Origin: Adiantum capillus-veneris
Taxonomy: Eukaryota; Streptophyta; Polypodiopsida; Polypodiales; Pteridaceae
DNA: 64,000 nucleotides
Reading direction: 5' to 3'
Assembly (NCBI GenBank): GCA_014529385.2
Contig: CM043952.1
Span: forward strand, 64,504,370 to 64,568,369
The notes below the pieces were generated by a model. The model was not told the origin of the DNA. It ran no database searches and was given only the letters and a program-made list of their open reading frames with translations. Below are positions 1 to 11,830 of this stretch, in pieces. A program made the position numbers and the translations under genes. Numbering within the stretch: position 1 is the first letter of the stretch; every line of letters begins with the position of its first letter.

Positions 1-25
1 ACACACACACACACACACACACTCA
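1..25. repeat. (CA)n microsatellite at window edge
   Basis: The window opens inside a run of AC dinucleotides that continues off the left edge. Confidence 0.95.
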
Positions 26-1389
26 CACAAGGCATGCCTAGTACAAAGAAAGCAAAGGGGACACTTTTCAAGTTCCTCCTCATGTTGCCCTCATTGTGTG
101 CCTGAAGCCTATTGGTTGGCCACCCAAGGGGTCCAATGATAATTTAGGAGATTTAATTGATTGTCTTTGCATTTATCAAGTCCTCTCTCTCAAAGGGGAA
201 AGTGGGACACTTGTCCCAAGGCTACTCTTGTTGCCTGTAATTCCTCTTGCTTGTGATTGGCTAGGCCTGGAGGGGTCCAATGAGCTTCAAGCATGAGCTA
301 CAAGAGGGGGTCAACCAAAGCAAGCTAGGGGGTATACTCTCCCACACACACTCACACACACTCTCATTATGCATTGTGCAAAGTGCAAGAGATCCCTCTC
401 CTTCTGCAAGCAAGTAGAGGTTGAGAGCCTACACCAACACTCTTGGCTATGGAGTGCAAATCCAACCAAGGGACATGCTTCAATGCTTAAGCTTCCATAC
501 ACAAGCTAGTTGCATGAGAGGAAAGGAGAAAGAGGATAAGGAGTGTCTAGGCCATGATGACTGTAAGTTCAAAAAAAGGGGACCCACTCCACCCCATAAT
601 GGCTCGCATGCATCTAGATTATAGGTACATAAATTATATTGCATGCAAATTTAGAGTTTCCCACTCCCGCTTTTTCCAAATTTGAAAAACGTTGAATTTC
701 CTTCCACCTGGGTGCTATTGGTGGTACCACCAAAAGGTGTAAAAAGTGATACCACCTAAACATGCTTTCACCCAAGTGTGAATATGTGAAAAGACAACTT
801 CACAAAAATTTAGTACCTCATAGACTAGTAAGCCCAATGTTCCAATGTTAATAATTGCAGAACACAATACCTTAGACTTTGTTGAATTGAATTTCTCAAT
901 AAAATATTTGAATGCTATTATTGATCAATTGGTGTATTTCATGATACAAAAATGTTTCTATCTCGAAATTGAGTTAGCATACTAGTAGTAAATAAAGTAT
1001 GCCATTTTACTAGCAACTCAATAACTTGGCATTCAGATTTTTTATAAATAGTGCAAACCATTATAAAATGGATACTTATCTAAGTTTGAAGCTCACAACA
1101 CAATTCTTGAGAGAATTTGTATTGAATATTGATTGCCTTTGTGATCAATAAACATTAGAATTAAAAGTGGCCTTTGCACCTTGATTAGTAGCATCAAGTT
1201 TGAAAATCATATAACATTCAATTATCAAAGATAAACTATAATTATTAAGTAATTACCCATAAATAATAAGCGAAAATGAACGTTTCCATGAATGATTTGG
1301 TTGAAGGGATTTCAAAATGACGTGATCACACTATAATTTTAGGTTAATAACAATAGAAATGCAAAATAACAAATATTTTGTTAATTGAC
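26..1389. other. intergenic, no gene recognised
   Basis: Short CA-rich runs occur near 345-365 and 430. The phrase GGGGTCCAATGA occurs twice (near 128 and 273), which suggests an old internal duplication. Both strands are full of stops and I recognise no protein. From about 640 the sequence becomes AT-rich and featureless. It could be eroded LTR sequence, but I see no PBS or terminal motif. Confidence 0.5.
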
Positions 1390-2690
1390 ATTCATCTTTT
1401 TTGACCTCCAAGGAGACCTGGAGACCGGCTCGTAGCCCGCCGGGCTAATTAGTTGGCCCGCCGGGCTAGTGAGTCTTCCCGGCGGTCATGCCGGGTAAAG
1501 CTATTTGCCCGCCCGGCCCGCTGTAGCTCAGTATGCTATCTCTTCTCTCAAGTATTATTCAAACCAAACATTAGTGTTATAATCAATATCACACACAAGC
1601 GTAGTAGTGAAGCCTGAAGGGAATAAACCTCAATCTACTCAAACATGAGAAAGCAAATACAACGGTGAATCAAATATGTGATCAATCCATCCCAAAAGTA
1701 GAGATATCGACCCAAAGATTCACCTTCCTACCTCCTTTCATGAATCAGTCTAGTCCAAAAAAGAACTAATGACCCATGATTGGAGCTCTAATCGAAATAG
1801 CAAGCAAATACAGCGGTGAATCAAACATGTGATCAGTCCATCCCAAAAGTAGAGATATCGACCCAAAGATTCACCTTCCTACCTCCTTTCATGAATCAGT
1901 CTAGTCCAAAAAAGAACCAATGACCCATGATTGGAGCTCTAATCGGAATATCAAGCAAATACAGCGGTGAATCAAACATGTGATCACTCCATTCCAAAAG
2001 TAGAGATATCGACCCAAAGATTCACCTTTCTACCTCCTTTCATGAATCAGTCCAGTCCAAAAAAGAACTAATGACCCATGATTGGAGCTCTAATCGGAAT
2101 AGAAAGCAAATACGGTGAATCAAACATGTAATCAGTCCATCCCAAAAGTAGAGATATCGACCCAAAGATTCACCTTTCTATCTCTTTTCAAGAATTAGTT
2201 CAGTCCAAAAACGAACTAATGACCCATGATAGAAGTTCTAATCAATATAGCAATCAATTTAGCAAATATAACGGTGAACCAAACATGAGATCAATCCATC
2301 CGAAATGTAGAGATACCGACCCAAAGATTCACCTTTCTACCTCCTTTCAAGAATCAGTTCAATCCAAAAAAGAACTCATTAATGATCCATGATCAGAGTT
2401 ACATTAAGTTTTAATTTTTTTTAAAGACTATTCATTTTTTTACCTTTAGTTTTTCTTCTAAATTTTAAAGGATGACCAAATTTAGAGGAAGAGGTGATGT
2501 GATGTGATGTGATGTGAAGGGTTATATAGAGCCGCCAAATATGGAGGGGGTACACGACGGGCCCGACGGGATTCTTGCTTGTCCCGCTGGGCCCGCCGGG
2601 TTTAATATGAAACCCGACGGGCCTGCCGGGATTGTTGGTTGTCCCGCCGGTTCTACGTTTTCTACCGGTTTTCGTAGGTCATGACATTAG
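1390..2690. mobile_element. putative non-autonomous element with GC-rich CCCGCCGGG boxes at both ends
   Basis: An AT-rich tandem repeat is bracketed by two short GC-rich blocks. The left block (about 1425-1530) and the right block (about 2550-2665) each hold several copies of CCCGCCGGG-like boxes, themselves nearly palindromic. Both outer flanks carry a weakly matching TGACCT motif in opposite orientation (near 1400 and 2685). Inverted arrays of short boxes at each end resemble the subterminal repeats of CACTA-type transposons. No coding sequence is present. The alternative is an LTR with internal repeats. Terminal inverted repeats are not convincing, so the ends are approximate. Confidence 0.35.
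1650..2400. repeat. tandem repeat, about 150-bp unit, five copies
   Basis: The phrases CGGTGAATCAAACATG, AGAGATATCGACCCAAAGATTCACC and GACCCATGAT recur in the same order roughly every 150 bp, starting near 1655, 1807, 1965, 2108 and 2262. Copies 1-3 are nearly identical; the later ones diverge and carry small indels. No reading frame is conserved across copies, so this looks non-coding. Confidence 0.9.
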
Positions 2691-3312
2691 ATATGTTATT
2701 AACATGAAAAAATAAGTGATAATAACAACAATAATTAACATTTAACAAAATGCGTCATCGCGTAATTAAAATCCCCGTTTGGTTGAAATTGGATAGTAAC
2801 CATGGTGGATAGAATAGTTTTAAAATAATGACATAAAATTTCAACCAATTTTTTTCTAAAGTGATAGAGAAGAGAAAGACTTACCAATAAAGAATGATAT
2901 GTAGAGAGACACACTCGACATGCCATGGACTCTTGATCCAATCTACTGGCTTATCTGTTGGATAGCTTTGAAAGAGTAGGGAGAGAAATGGAACAATTTT
3001 CAAAGTGTGGCTTATGATATGGAGGGACAAATTAAAAAAACTTATCAGCTTGTAAATATAGGTATCAATGAGCATGGTGTGAAATCTTATAACTATGAGT
3101 GGTAGAAAATATGTATAGAATTAATCAATAATTACCAAATAGAAAGAAGGTGAGAAATTAAATTCCAATAGTTGGCATGAATTTTTAAGATACCTAGATG
3201 AAATCAAAATTGAAAACCTACACTTCATATTGTACATTGTCCCATGTGGTGAATTTGCAGCTGTTGGCGATGATAGTTCTCTAGAGAGTGGTAATAGTTG
3301 TTTTATGTCACC

Positions 3313-3315
<3 letters not shown>
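2691..3315. other. intergenic AT-rich sequence
   Basis: I see no repeats of note, no coding signal and no RNA gene. Open frames here are short, with no family resemblance. Confidence 0.5.

Positions 3316-3389
<74 letters not shown>
3316..3389. repeat. (GA)n microsatellite
   Basis: Roughly 37 consecutive GA dinucleotides. The open frame across it is a low-complexity Glu-Arg artefact. Confidence 0.97.
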
Positions 3390-3394
<5 letters not shown>

Positions 3395-3819
3395 GTACAA
3401 CTGCACAGGTGTAGTGTTAGTCATATAAAAAGGATAAATTTGTGAACAATGAGTGTTTTTTTTCTAACAGAAGAAGAATAAAAAAATTAGTGCTGGATCA
3501 TCGCTTCGGTGTCAAGATGCTTTTACCTAGTAATAAGGTAGAAACTAGTCCTCATTGGTTCAGATGGATATTAAACATGTGTACAAGTTTTTAGAGTTGG
3601 AAGCAGTAGTATTGCATAGCATATACTTTCTAAGAGGAAAATTTTATGGGATAATTTGACAACATATTATATACAAGTAAGCATAGGTATATAAAATTTT
3701 GGAGTATTTATTGTTTTTATCATGGTTATACTATCTCAAGCTCTTCATTTTTGGATTGACTGCATAGTTATAAGATTTCACATTGTAGGTTTGTCATACA
3801 AACCTAAATGCAAAAAGAA

Positions 3820-4125
3820 CCCCAAATGCACACATATTGGTAGGGACAACCACCTATCTAAAGATTTCTATCAAATCAGTCCCTATAAGAATTGTGGCTA
3901 AACAGCCCACTTTGTTAAGTATTACAAATTTCCAACAAAGCCACATAAAAATTTCAAGAAACAATAATCACCAAAAAGACAACGGAAAGGTAAAATCAAC
4001 ATGGCTTCTTGCAACGACTCCGATGACAATGATGATGACAAAGACAAAGGACATCTTGGGGTTTTCTACATCGATGACATATTGTACATCACTCATTTGT
4101 GCTTCAAACCCTCATTTTTTGTGGG
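3820..4125 (+). pseudogene. decayed retroelement gag tail with zinc-knuckle remnant
   Basis: In forward translation a short stretch reads like a CCHC knuckle (PYKNCG-TAHFVKYYKF) with the first and last cysteines lost and a stop inside. It is followed by a Lys/His-rich tail and an Asp-rich segment (DSDDNDDDKDKGH). This fits the nucleocapsid end of an old LTR-retrotransposon gag protein, and the 3430-3820 interval upstream may be more of the same element. The open frame seen here (3837-4148) is not functional. Confidence is limited because only one motif is visible. Confidence 0.3.
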
Positions 4126-4127
4126 TT

Positions 4128-4145
4128 GGGGGGGGGGGGGGGGGG
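4128..4145. repeat. poly(G) tract, 18 nt
   Basis: Uninterrupted run of guanines following GTGGGTT. A longer poly(G) of 25 nt occurs at 44,490-44,514. Confidence 0.95.
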
Positions 4146-4328
4146 TAAGTATCCCACCCTATGGTTGGGGGATTCTTGTGTTCCCAACCCTACTTGTTTA
4201 AGGGGAGGTTTTGTGTATCTATACAACACTATGCTAGGGAAGGAAATTGTTTACCTCATCTTGTGTGTTTTGAGGGGCGAATTGTGAGAGTGCTACTTCC
4301 TCTTGTGCAAGGAATACCACAAGGGAAT

Positions 4329-5078
4329 TGTTGGGGTGCAATATTTTGTTGCACCTCAAACCATGTGAATACCCTCTCCATGTCATAAGCTATGTGTCAG
4401 CTTCCAAGTCAACAATTCTATATGGAAGATAGGATTCCATGATATCATCTATGCTTAGGTGGACATGCTCTTTTTAGTGGCACTCTTGTATCCTCTTTGG
4501 TGTGCAAAAATGAAGTCATTTTTGCATCTACTTTATTGTATAGTTGTCTCTCTAATTAAGCTCTATGCTAACCACTATAGATGGTGGAAATAACCTCTAA
4601 ACAAGAATTCATACTGGCAGCTCAACTAGTAATTACCAAGCCCAATTAATGCAGAAAGAGCACAAGAGATAGTCTTTATAGTCCCAATTCGGTGGCTATA
4701 AATAGGACCCACTATTTGGTTTATGGGTTATGCTATTCTACACTTCACACACATTGCTCACTATCAGAGAGTCTAGTGTCTTAGATTTCATTATGCTCTT
4801 GTACTCTTGTACCCTTATATCATTAAGACTAGAGCAGACTTTGGCTCATATTATTGCACTCTAGTTTTGCTATTCTGAATACATATTCCAATTCCAATTT
4901 CCATTTTAGTTCTAGTATAATATTTCATTTCAATCTCTCTTTTTTAATTCTGCTTGTTTAATCTGAACTAACTCTAATTGACCAACCTAGAATAGCTTTC
5001 ACAAGCGACTAGCTCATTTCATTTTGGCAATCATGGTGGCTTGAGCTAAGTTTCTCTTCACAAACAAACTATCTCCCA
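4329..5078 (+). repeat. putative 5' LTR of decayed LTR retrotransposon
   Basis: The segment begins TGTTGGGGTGC and ends CTCCCA two bases before a tRNA-Met-like primer site, so it has the TG...CA form of a plant LTR at about 750 bp. A TATA box (TATAAATA, 4697-4704) lies in a promoter-like position. A gag remnant follows downstream. No second LTR copy was found in the window, so the left boundary rests on the TG motif only. Confidence 0.55.
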
Positions 5079-5080
5079 GT

Positions 5081-5093
5081 TGGTGTTAGAGCT
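5081..5093 (+). other. primer binding site, tRNA-Met type (degenerate)
   Basis: TGGTGTTAGAGCT differs at two positions from the canonical plant initiator tRNA-Met primer site TGGTATCAGAGC. It sits just inside the putative LTR end. Confidence 0.6.
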
Positions 5094-5108
5094 AGTTGAA
5101 ATTCACCA

Positions 5109-6065
5109 TGCCACCTAGAAGAGTTCCACATGGCAGAAGGCCAACGAAGATGAGATTCTTGTATGATCTCAATTGTGTCATCACCATCCAGTAGGAGTCA
5201 AAGCAAGGATTTGATATTGAGAGAGAACTGAGGAATGAGATAGATGTTCCTCTAGATCCATGGGTAACTAAGGAATCAGGGATTATCAGCACTTATTTTA
5301 AGAGTAGACATGCGGAGAGAGCAGATTAAAAAACTTGATCCAATGGATCTCACAGAGGCAAAAAACATACTGATAATACTGAGGAAAACAAGCAAAGTCA
5401 CAAATCAAAGAATCTAGCAAAGAAGCCTAAAATAGATACGATGATTGTGATTGATGACAATGATAATGGGAAAGCAGACATAGATCATTACAATAAAAGA
5501 TAGTCCAAAGACAAGAAACCAACTCAGAAAGCCCGATCTAGTCATCATGAACATTCTAGTGATTTGAAGATTTGTTTTCCAATATTCAAAGGGGGATAGA
5601 AAAATGATTCAGACGTGCACATTCTGACGTTTGAACAATACACTAAGCTGAAGAATAAAGATGAGGCTGAATGGGGAGATTATTCTCCTCAAACACTAAA
5701 GGAGGCAACTAGAAAGTGATAATACCATTATCCACCATGTTAGCTCAGATTGTATAAGAATTGATCAATGCATTCTACCTAGAGTACTCAGACAACAATG
5801 GAGATGAAGACATTTTGTGTGAATTGGACAAAATAAAGCAAGACAAATTGTCAGTCAAGAGCTACTCGAGAAGATCAAGGAACTAACCAGACAAGTGTAG
5901 GAACCTTTGTTGGAAAAGAGAATGAGGGCTTGGTTCCTTACTGGTTTTAGAAGTAAGAAGATAAGGGAACAAGAAGTTTCAACCCCTATGAAGAAATTCA
6001 AGGATCTAGTTCAGCGAGCTTTGAAACTAGAACAGGCCAAGAGAAGCCCTAGGTATAAAGCATAA
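5109..6065 (+). pseudogene. decayed Ty3/gypsy-like gag
   Basis: Forward translation begins near an ATG at 5109 (MPPRRVPHG) and gives a basic Lys-rich N-terminal part. It then gives a retrotransposon gag-like core across several frames and stops: a segment reading LKEATRK, followed by HYPP, then FYLEYSDNNGDED and LVQRALKLEQAK. The order and residues match the Retrotrans_gag domain (WY..YPPS, fixed-length helices). At least six in-frame stops are present, so it is dead. No protease, RT or integrase follows; the element appears to have lost pol to the repeat array downstream. Confidence 0.5.
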
Positions 6066-6299
6066 TTTTTCAAAGTGGTAAAGGACACATTATCATTATC
6101 AAAGTTTTTTGAAGTTCAAAAGTATCGACTAAGAGCGGCTACTCTCTCGTACATTGTAACGTATTTTTCTTGAGCTCTGGTAATCCGAATTCAATTGTGA
6201 CACTTGCATTGTGTTCCTTGTCGATCTGCTCTTTAATTTAAGTGCAATCATTTTCAATTTCGTTGTGGTTTGCGACAATGTGTTAGGGAAACCTTTTTG
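6066..6299. other. non-coding, LTR-like tail
   Basis: AT-rich sequence containing CTCTCGTACATTGTAACG and TTTCAATTTCGTTGTGG. This resembles the poly(A)-site end of plant LTRs but has no second copy for comparison. Confidence 0.3.
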
Positions 6300-7735
6300 T
6301 TATGTTTTGTTGTAGTTTTCAGGACCTTGATCACGATGGATCGTGATTTTGATACCCTGTTGGATTGCGACCAGACTTGGTAGTATAGTGCCCCTAGGTG
6401 TCTTAGACCTCCTCCTAAAGTTCCACTACATTTAGATGTTGTTTGGATGTCAAAATGGCATGACGGTCGAGAGTGGTGACACATGACATATGCAGTTTTC
6501 CAAATTTGAGAGTGATAGAACACATCAATGGAGAGCTTGCAAAGTATAAATAGCTCTATGGGAAAGAGGTGATGGTTAGCTTGGTGCAAGATAGTCATTT
6601 TTTTGTTTTTGTTGCTAGAATACATTTCAGTACTTAGGAGTCGATTAGGTAGCAACCAAAACCATCAAATTGGGTTGAAAAGTTCAGGGAAAAATTTGTC
6701 AAAACGATATTTTTATAGGAAAGATCATAAACATTAAAATTTTGGAAATTTGATAGTCAGAACTCAAAAGCTGATCTAAACCCAAAAATAAGTGCAAAAA
6801 GGGATTAAACAAACCAAGAAGAGTCAATCTACAAAGTTTCATGCCATTTGGTGCAGGGACATGGATTGTGATCCATGTTTCTCTGTGACCTTTTGACCAA
6901 AAAACTGATGACATTTGGTTCAGTGTGGTTCCAAATAACTAAAAATACACTTTTTGGTTAGAAATTGACACAAAAAACTCACTCAAATCAAGAAATAGGA
7001 ACAAAAGGCACAAAATCATCGAAGATTGACCAAAATTTGAGGCTTTTCAACTTTTTGATATCCAAATTCAAAAATAAGTGAGAATCTGACATCTACAGAG
7101 CACAAGCATACGACTAACCCAATTTCATGTTCATATGTGGTCAAACATGGATTGCGATCCATGAGCCCTTTGATCATCTGAAGCGGATATTTGAGTAGTG
7201 AGTAGCTGACAAAATTTAGGACAATTTTTACAAAGGGGGCCCCATAGCAAAAAACTCCAAAAAGTTAACCAAATCATCAAAAGACCAGTTTGTTAGTAAA
7301 GAAAAACTTCAATGCAGACACAAGAATTTGCTTTTGATCAACAATTTTTTTCCAAATCCAAAAATAAGTGGTGGAGTAGACTACCCATACAGGCAATCAT
7401 CAAGCCAAATTTGGGGTCTAGATCTTACGGAACATGGATCACGATCCATGTCCCCTTTTTTATTTTTGGACAGAAACTTGTAATAGAGATCAATACAAAC
7501 AAGATATTTAAAAGCAAGGTAATAAAAAAACTCTAAGAAGTGGGTCAAAAGACGGCAAAAGTACTCCAAGTCCAAAAACCGCCAAAACAGAACTAGGATT
7601 TGACTTTTGGGTGACCTAAAGTGATCCAAATCACACAACAACCACCCAACAAGGATCAAGGGACTGTGAGGGACCTGTGTGCCAAGTTTCAGTGCATTCT
7701 AACACAAGGGTACATCGATCGTGATCCATGTCCCC
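6300..7735. repeat. diverged tandem array, about 285-bp period, each unit with a palindrome
   Basis: A near-perfect palindrome with 9-bp arms ACATGGATC/GATCCATGT recurs at 6859-6878, 7145-7164, 7432-7451 and 7712-7731, at spacings of 286, 287 and 280 bp. A related palindrome (ATCACGAT/ATCGTGAT) lies at 6330-6347. A second marker, CAAAAATAAGTG, recurs at about 6783, 7067 and 7356 with the same period. Between these markers the units have lost most similarity. No coding function is visible. Confidence 0.8.
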
Positions 7736-8080
7736 ATGTCACAGATTAAGCTCAAATTTAGACCATGGCTAGCATTAGTCCCTAGAAGCATAGTGGTCTT
7801 TTCAAAATTCAATTTGGATTTGAATTGTGTATCTTGCAAGAAAAATAATATTCTGTGTCAAAAGTGCAATAAAACTCTACTTGGTTTAGATTTTGACTAA
7901 CAAAGCGGCTGTAGACTTATAGTAGCCACCAAGTGATTTTTGTACTAGTGGTGGAAAATAGAGTTTGCAACTCTAGTTGCTGTATTATGATTGGGCAAGT
8001 TATATCAGAATCAAAATCCTGTTGTTAGAGACTAGGCAAGTCATATTTGGACAGAAGGAAGTGTCAATCAAGGAATTTTT
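7736..8080. other. non-coding spacer
   Basis: AT-rich sequence with nothing recognisable on either strand. Confidence 0.4.
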
Positions 8081-8760
8081 TTGACCTTAGAGACAATCTT
8101 AGAGGAAAGTCTTTCTAATACATTTTTAGAGAGATCTTACACCTATATGGCCGAGGGATTTAAGAGTGTGAGATTCAAAGAGGAAACCAAAATGGTAGAG
8201 GAACCATCACAAACAACACCAAACACAAAACTTTGGCACCTGCAATACCAATTTGAAAATGAACCGGGTGATCAAATATACAAAGATGGTATGGATCGTT
8301 ACTATGTGAAAATAGAAGAGAGACCTAGTGAGCTCAAGCTTATAGTGGCAGTAGATTATAGTGGCAATTAATATTTTGATGAGGAAACATGTAGTTAGTT
8401 GTATACCTTTATTGTGGACAAGTGTGGATTGACAGGCACCTTGATGTCGAGCTTGAGGAAAAGACACCGAAGGTGGATATTCGTAATGCAAAGCTTAGGC
8501 GAGTGAATGTGGCTACTCATGTCAACACAAACAACACGTATGTGGGTTTGTAGAAGTATGATAACAGAAAGAAAATTCTCTATTACAGAAGTGACGAACC
8601 TAATGTGAGAGAGTTAACAGAGTAGAAATGCTTATATGTGTTCATGTACAAAGAGGAGAGAGATACTCAGGTAATCGTGATGGACAAGTATGGTCAAAAG
8701 TCCTCAGCAGTAGATTGTAAAGAGTTTGAGGGATATACATATATTGGAGGACCACTCCAC
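8081..8760 (+). pseudogene. unrecognised decayed coding region
   Basis: The first open frame (8081-8371, 96 codons) contains sequence with normal amino-acid composition, such as LWHLQYQFENEPG and DRYYVKIEERPSELKL. After its stop a second frame continues with ELEEKTPKVDIRNAKLRR and VIVMDKYGQKSSAVDCKEF, again protein-like but interrupted by TAG codons. The run ends near 8760. I do not recognise the family. Its place after an LTR-element remnant suggests an accessory or gag-like ORF of a retroelement, but a captured host fragment is equally possible. Confidence 0.35.
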
Positions 8761-10639
8761 TAGTACTGTGTCGTCACAACCATTCATAGATCGACAGTCT
8801 CTGAAACAAGGTTGAAAACCACAAGAGCGGGTCTTGTGAGAACAAGGATGGATGTAAGGTCCCCAAACCCGTCGACACCAAAAACGGGATGGGACCATTG
8901 ACAGGTCTCTAGGCCTACTAAAGTCAGAGTCCTTAAACAAGAAAAATTCCAGGGAATTCACCCTTACCATTGACAATGGTTTAGGTTTATAGCCCTAGAA
9001 AGAGACCTAGTCCTGTCTCGCAGTGGAAACGGGACCAACTTTTTTTTTTTGGCCCTATAACTTCATCATTCAGATTATGGTTTCCTTAGCCAGCGCTTTT
9101 CCCCCCCCTAACATATGTGAGGGCACAACCATTGGAGGATTCCTCCTCCTTGTGAAGAAGTTTCTAAACGTTTTAGTGCGCGGGAATGGATAGTTACCTG
9201 ACTAATCAGGTCCACCCGTCCATGATTGACAACCTTAGTCAATCCCCACTTACCACCCCGCACTCACATATGATTTCTGGGTTATTTAATTACTACCACA
9301 TTCTTTTCACAATTAAACAATGATTCCTTTTAACTTTCAAAACTGAATTTCATTAAGACAACCTTTGAAAACAGTATCGAAGACATTCTTTCAGCAAACA
9401 AACATCTTTAGACTTAAGACAAAGTACTGTCATTCTGAAGTATCTCTGACCAGTACTGGCTTGTCTCAAGACCACCTATACAGGGGTGAAAAAAACGGCA
9501 CCCATTCCTTATTTATAAAAACCGGGGTGGAAAAAGCCATCACCCAAAGTCCAGGCGTCCATATGCCAACCGGTTGCCCATACAACCGGGCGGTTCCTCT
9601 AGGATAAACTTGAAATCTTAAGTAACATGCACAAACACAAACAAGCACGGGATAAAGACTCCACGCGCACTGAGGAAACCGACTCATCCATGGCAGTATC
9701 ACCATCATTACTCATCACCTGGAGTAAAATATTTCCAAGGAATTAGAGGTGTCTTGAGACAAGCTGTCTTAAGGATGGTCAAACATTTCTTTCCTAGGTC
9801 AATCAGTCATAACCCAATCATTTCTTTCCTATTTACAATCATTGCTCGTTGGTTTCGTGGAAGTTACATTCCATTTACAACCAGTTTATCCTTCCTAACC
9901 TTATGTATGCAATGCTAACTTAAAAATGAACTTTAAAAGATTTTAAGTGAACAAATTAGAAATCCACCTGGGACTGTTCGTCCATGTGATGCTGTGTTGG
10001 AGCCTGCAGACTTTCCTCAGTCGGACTATGGCTAGGCCCAGCCTCATGGTCATAAGAGGATTTTCTAGGGTTCTCTTGGGAGCCATATCGGCAGCCTTAT
10101 AAAAAGACTTAATCGATTAGAGGTTTAATTGAATAATCTCTTTTCTTCCTTTTTATCCAAAAATAAGGATTTTTGGACTAAGTAGGTATCCTTGATAGTT
10201 AATTGGATGAGATATTCCTCCTATAACCTCCTTATACTATAAGTAATTTCCCATAATTACCATTTAATTAGGGAAGTTATTTAACTAGGTTTCTCCTTAG
10301 TCTATATTCCATGAATATATAATATTTAATCTTAGTAAATTATAATTCCTATCCTATCAGCTAATGGATTACTCACCCTAATTGTAATTTGATATGTTCT
10401 ATCTTTAGGAATTTTCATAAATTTGATTTATAACCTTTTCCTCCTATACTTATGGTCTAATTTAAACAAAATTTTGATGATACTAATTTGTTATACCAAC
10501 CATTTATGTTGAGGTAATTTTCCCAACCTTCAATAGTGATTTTGAACCTCAGGTATTTATTTGGTAATTAGATAAATTCATTTACTAATTTTCTTTCTCT
10601 ATTTTATACGCAGAATCAATTACTTTTAATGAAGATAAG
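8761..10639. other. intergenic, possible LTR debris
   Basis: The 8870-9720 part is less AT-rich, with phrases such as TGTAAGGTCCCC (8851) and a TATA-like TTTATAAA (9510), which may be old LTR sequence. From about 9720 it becomes very AT-rich. No open frame resembles a protein and no structured RNA was recognised. Confidence 0.4.
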
Positions 10640-11830
10640 TATTTAAACTATTTATCTGAGGTTGGCGTATTTATCGCGAATTCCTCAAGGTGTGTTCTAT
10701 CTTTGATAATTATATCAAAGGTTTTTGGAAGAATTTACTAATTTCCCCCTTTTATTTTCTCCTAAAAATAATGTAATTTTACTGAGATAATTAGGCAAAT
10801 TGATTATCTGAGGTTAACATAATTATCATGGTCTCCCTAGCATGTGATTAACCTTTGATAAATAACTTAAAGCATTTTGAATCAATTTACTAGTTTCCCC
10901 CTTTTAATTTGTCTTAAAAATAATGTAATTCTGCTAAGATAATTAGGTAAATTAATTATCTGAGGTTAACATAATTATCATGAGTTTTATAACATGTAAT
11001 TAACCTTTGATAAATAACTCAAAGTAGTTTGAATCAATTTTCTAATTTCTCCCTTTTAATTTGTCCTTAAAAAAGTGTAATTTTAATAAGATAATTAGGT
11101 AAATTAATTTTTTGAGCTTAACAAAATTATCATGGGTTTCCTAACATGTAATTAACCTCTGATAAATAATTCAAAGCATTTTGAATCAATTTGCTAATTT
11201 AACCCTTTTAATTTATCCTAAAACAATGTAATTCTGCTAAGATAATTAGATAAATTAATTATCTGAGGTTAAAATAATTATCATGGGTTCCCTACCATGT
11301 GATTAACCTCTGATAAAGAATCAATTTGCTAATTTCTCCCTTTTAATTTGTCTTAAAATTAGTGTAATTTTGCTAAGATAATTATGTAAACTAATTATCT
11401 GAAGCTAACATAGTTATCATGGGTTTTTCAATATATAAATAACCTCTGATAATTATCTTAAAGTATTTTGAATCAATTTGCTAATTTTCCCCTTTTAATT
11501 TTTCCTAAAAATAATGTAATTCTATTAAAATAATTAGTTAAATTAATTAACATAATTATCATGAGTTTTCTAACATGTAACTAATCTCTGATAAATAACT
11601 CAAAGTATTTTGAATTAGTTTGCTAATTTTTTCCTTTTAATTTGTCCTAAAAATAGTGTAATTTTGCTAAAATAATTAGTTAAATTAGTTGTCTGAGGTT
11701 AACATAATTATCACGGGTTCTCTAACATGTGACTAACCTCTGATAAATAACTCAAAGTATTTTGAATCAATTTGATTATTTTCCCCTTTATTTTTTTCTA
11801 AAAAAAAGTGTAATTCTGCTTGATTAATTA
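10640..11830. repeat. AT-rich tandem repeat, about 135-156-bp unit, seven to eight copies
   Basis: The ordered phrases ATTATCTGAGGTTAACATAA, TTATCATG, TAACCTCTGATAAATAACTC, TTTGAATCAATTTGCTAATT and CCCTTTTAATTTGTCC recur from about 10,650 to 11,820. Unit starts fall near 10,800, 10,955, 11,110, 11,258, 11,393 and 11,690. Copies differ by many substitutions and small deletions, so this is an old satellite-like array. Confidence 0.88.

Noticed and set aside
3230-3445. 71-codon open frame across the GA microsatellite
   Set aside because: It is mostly Glu-Arg repeats translated from (GA)n, with no conserved flanks.
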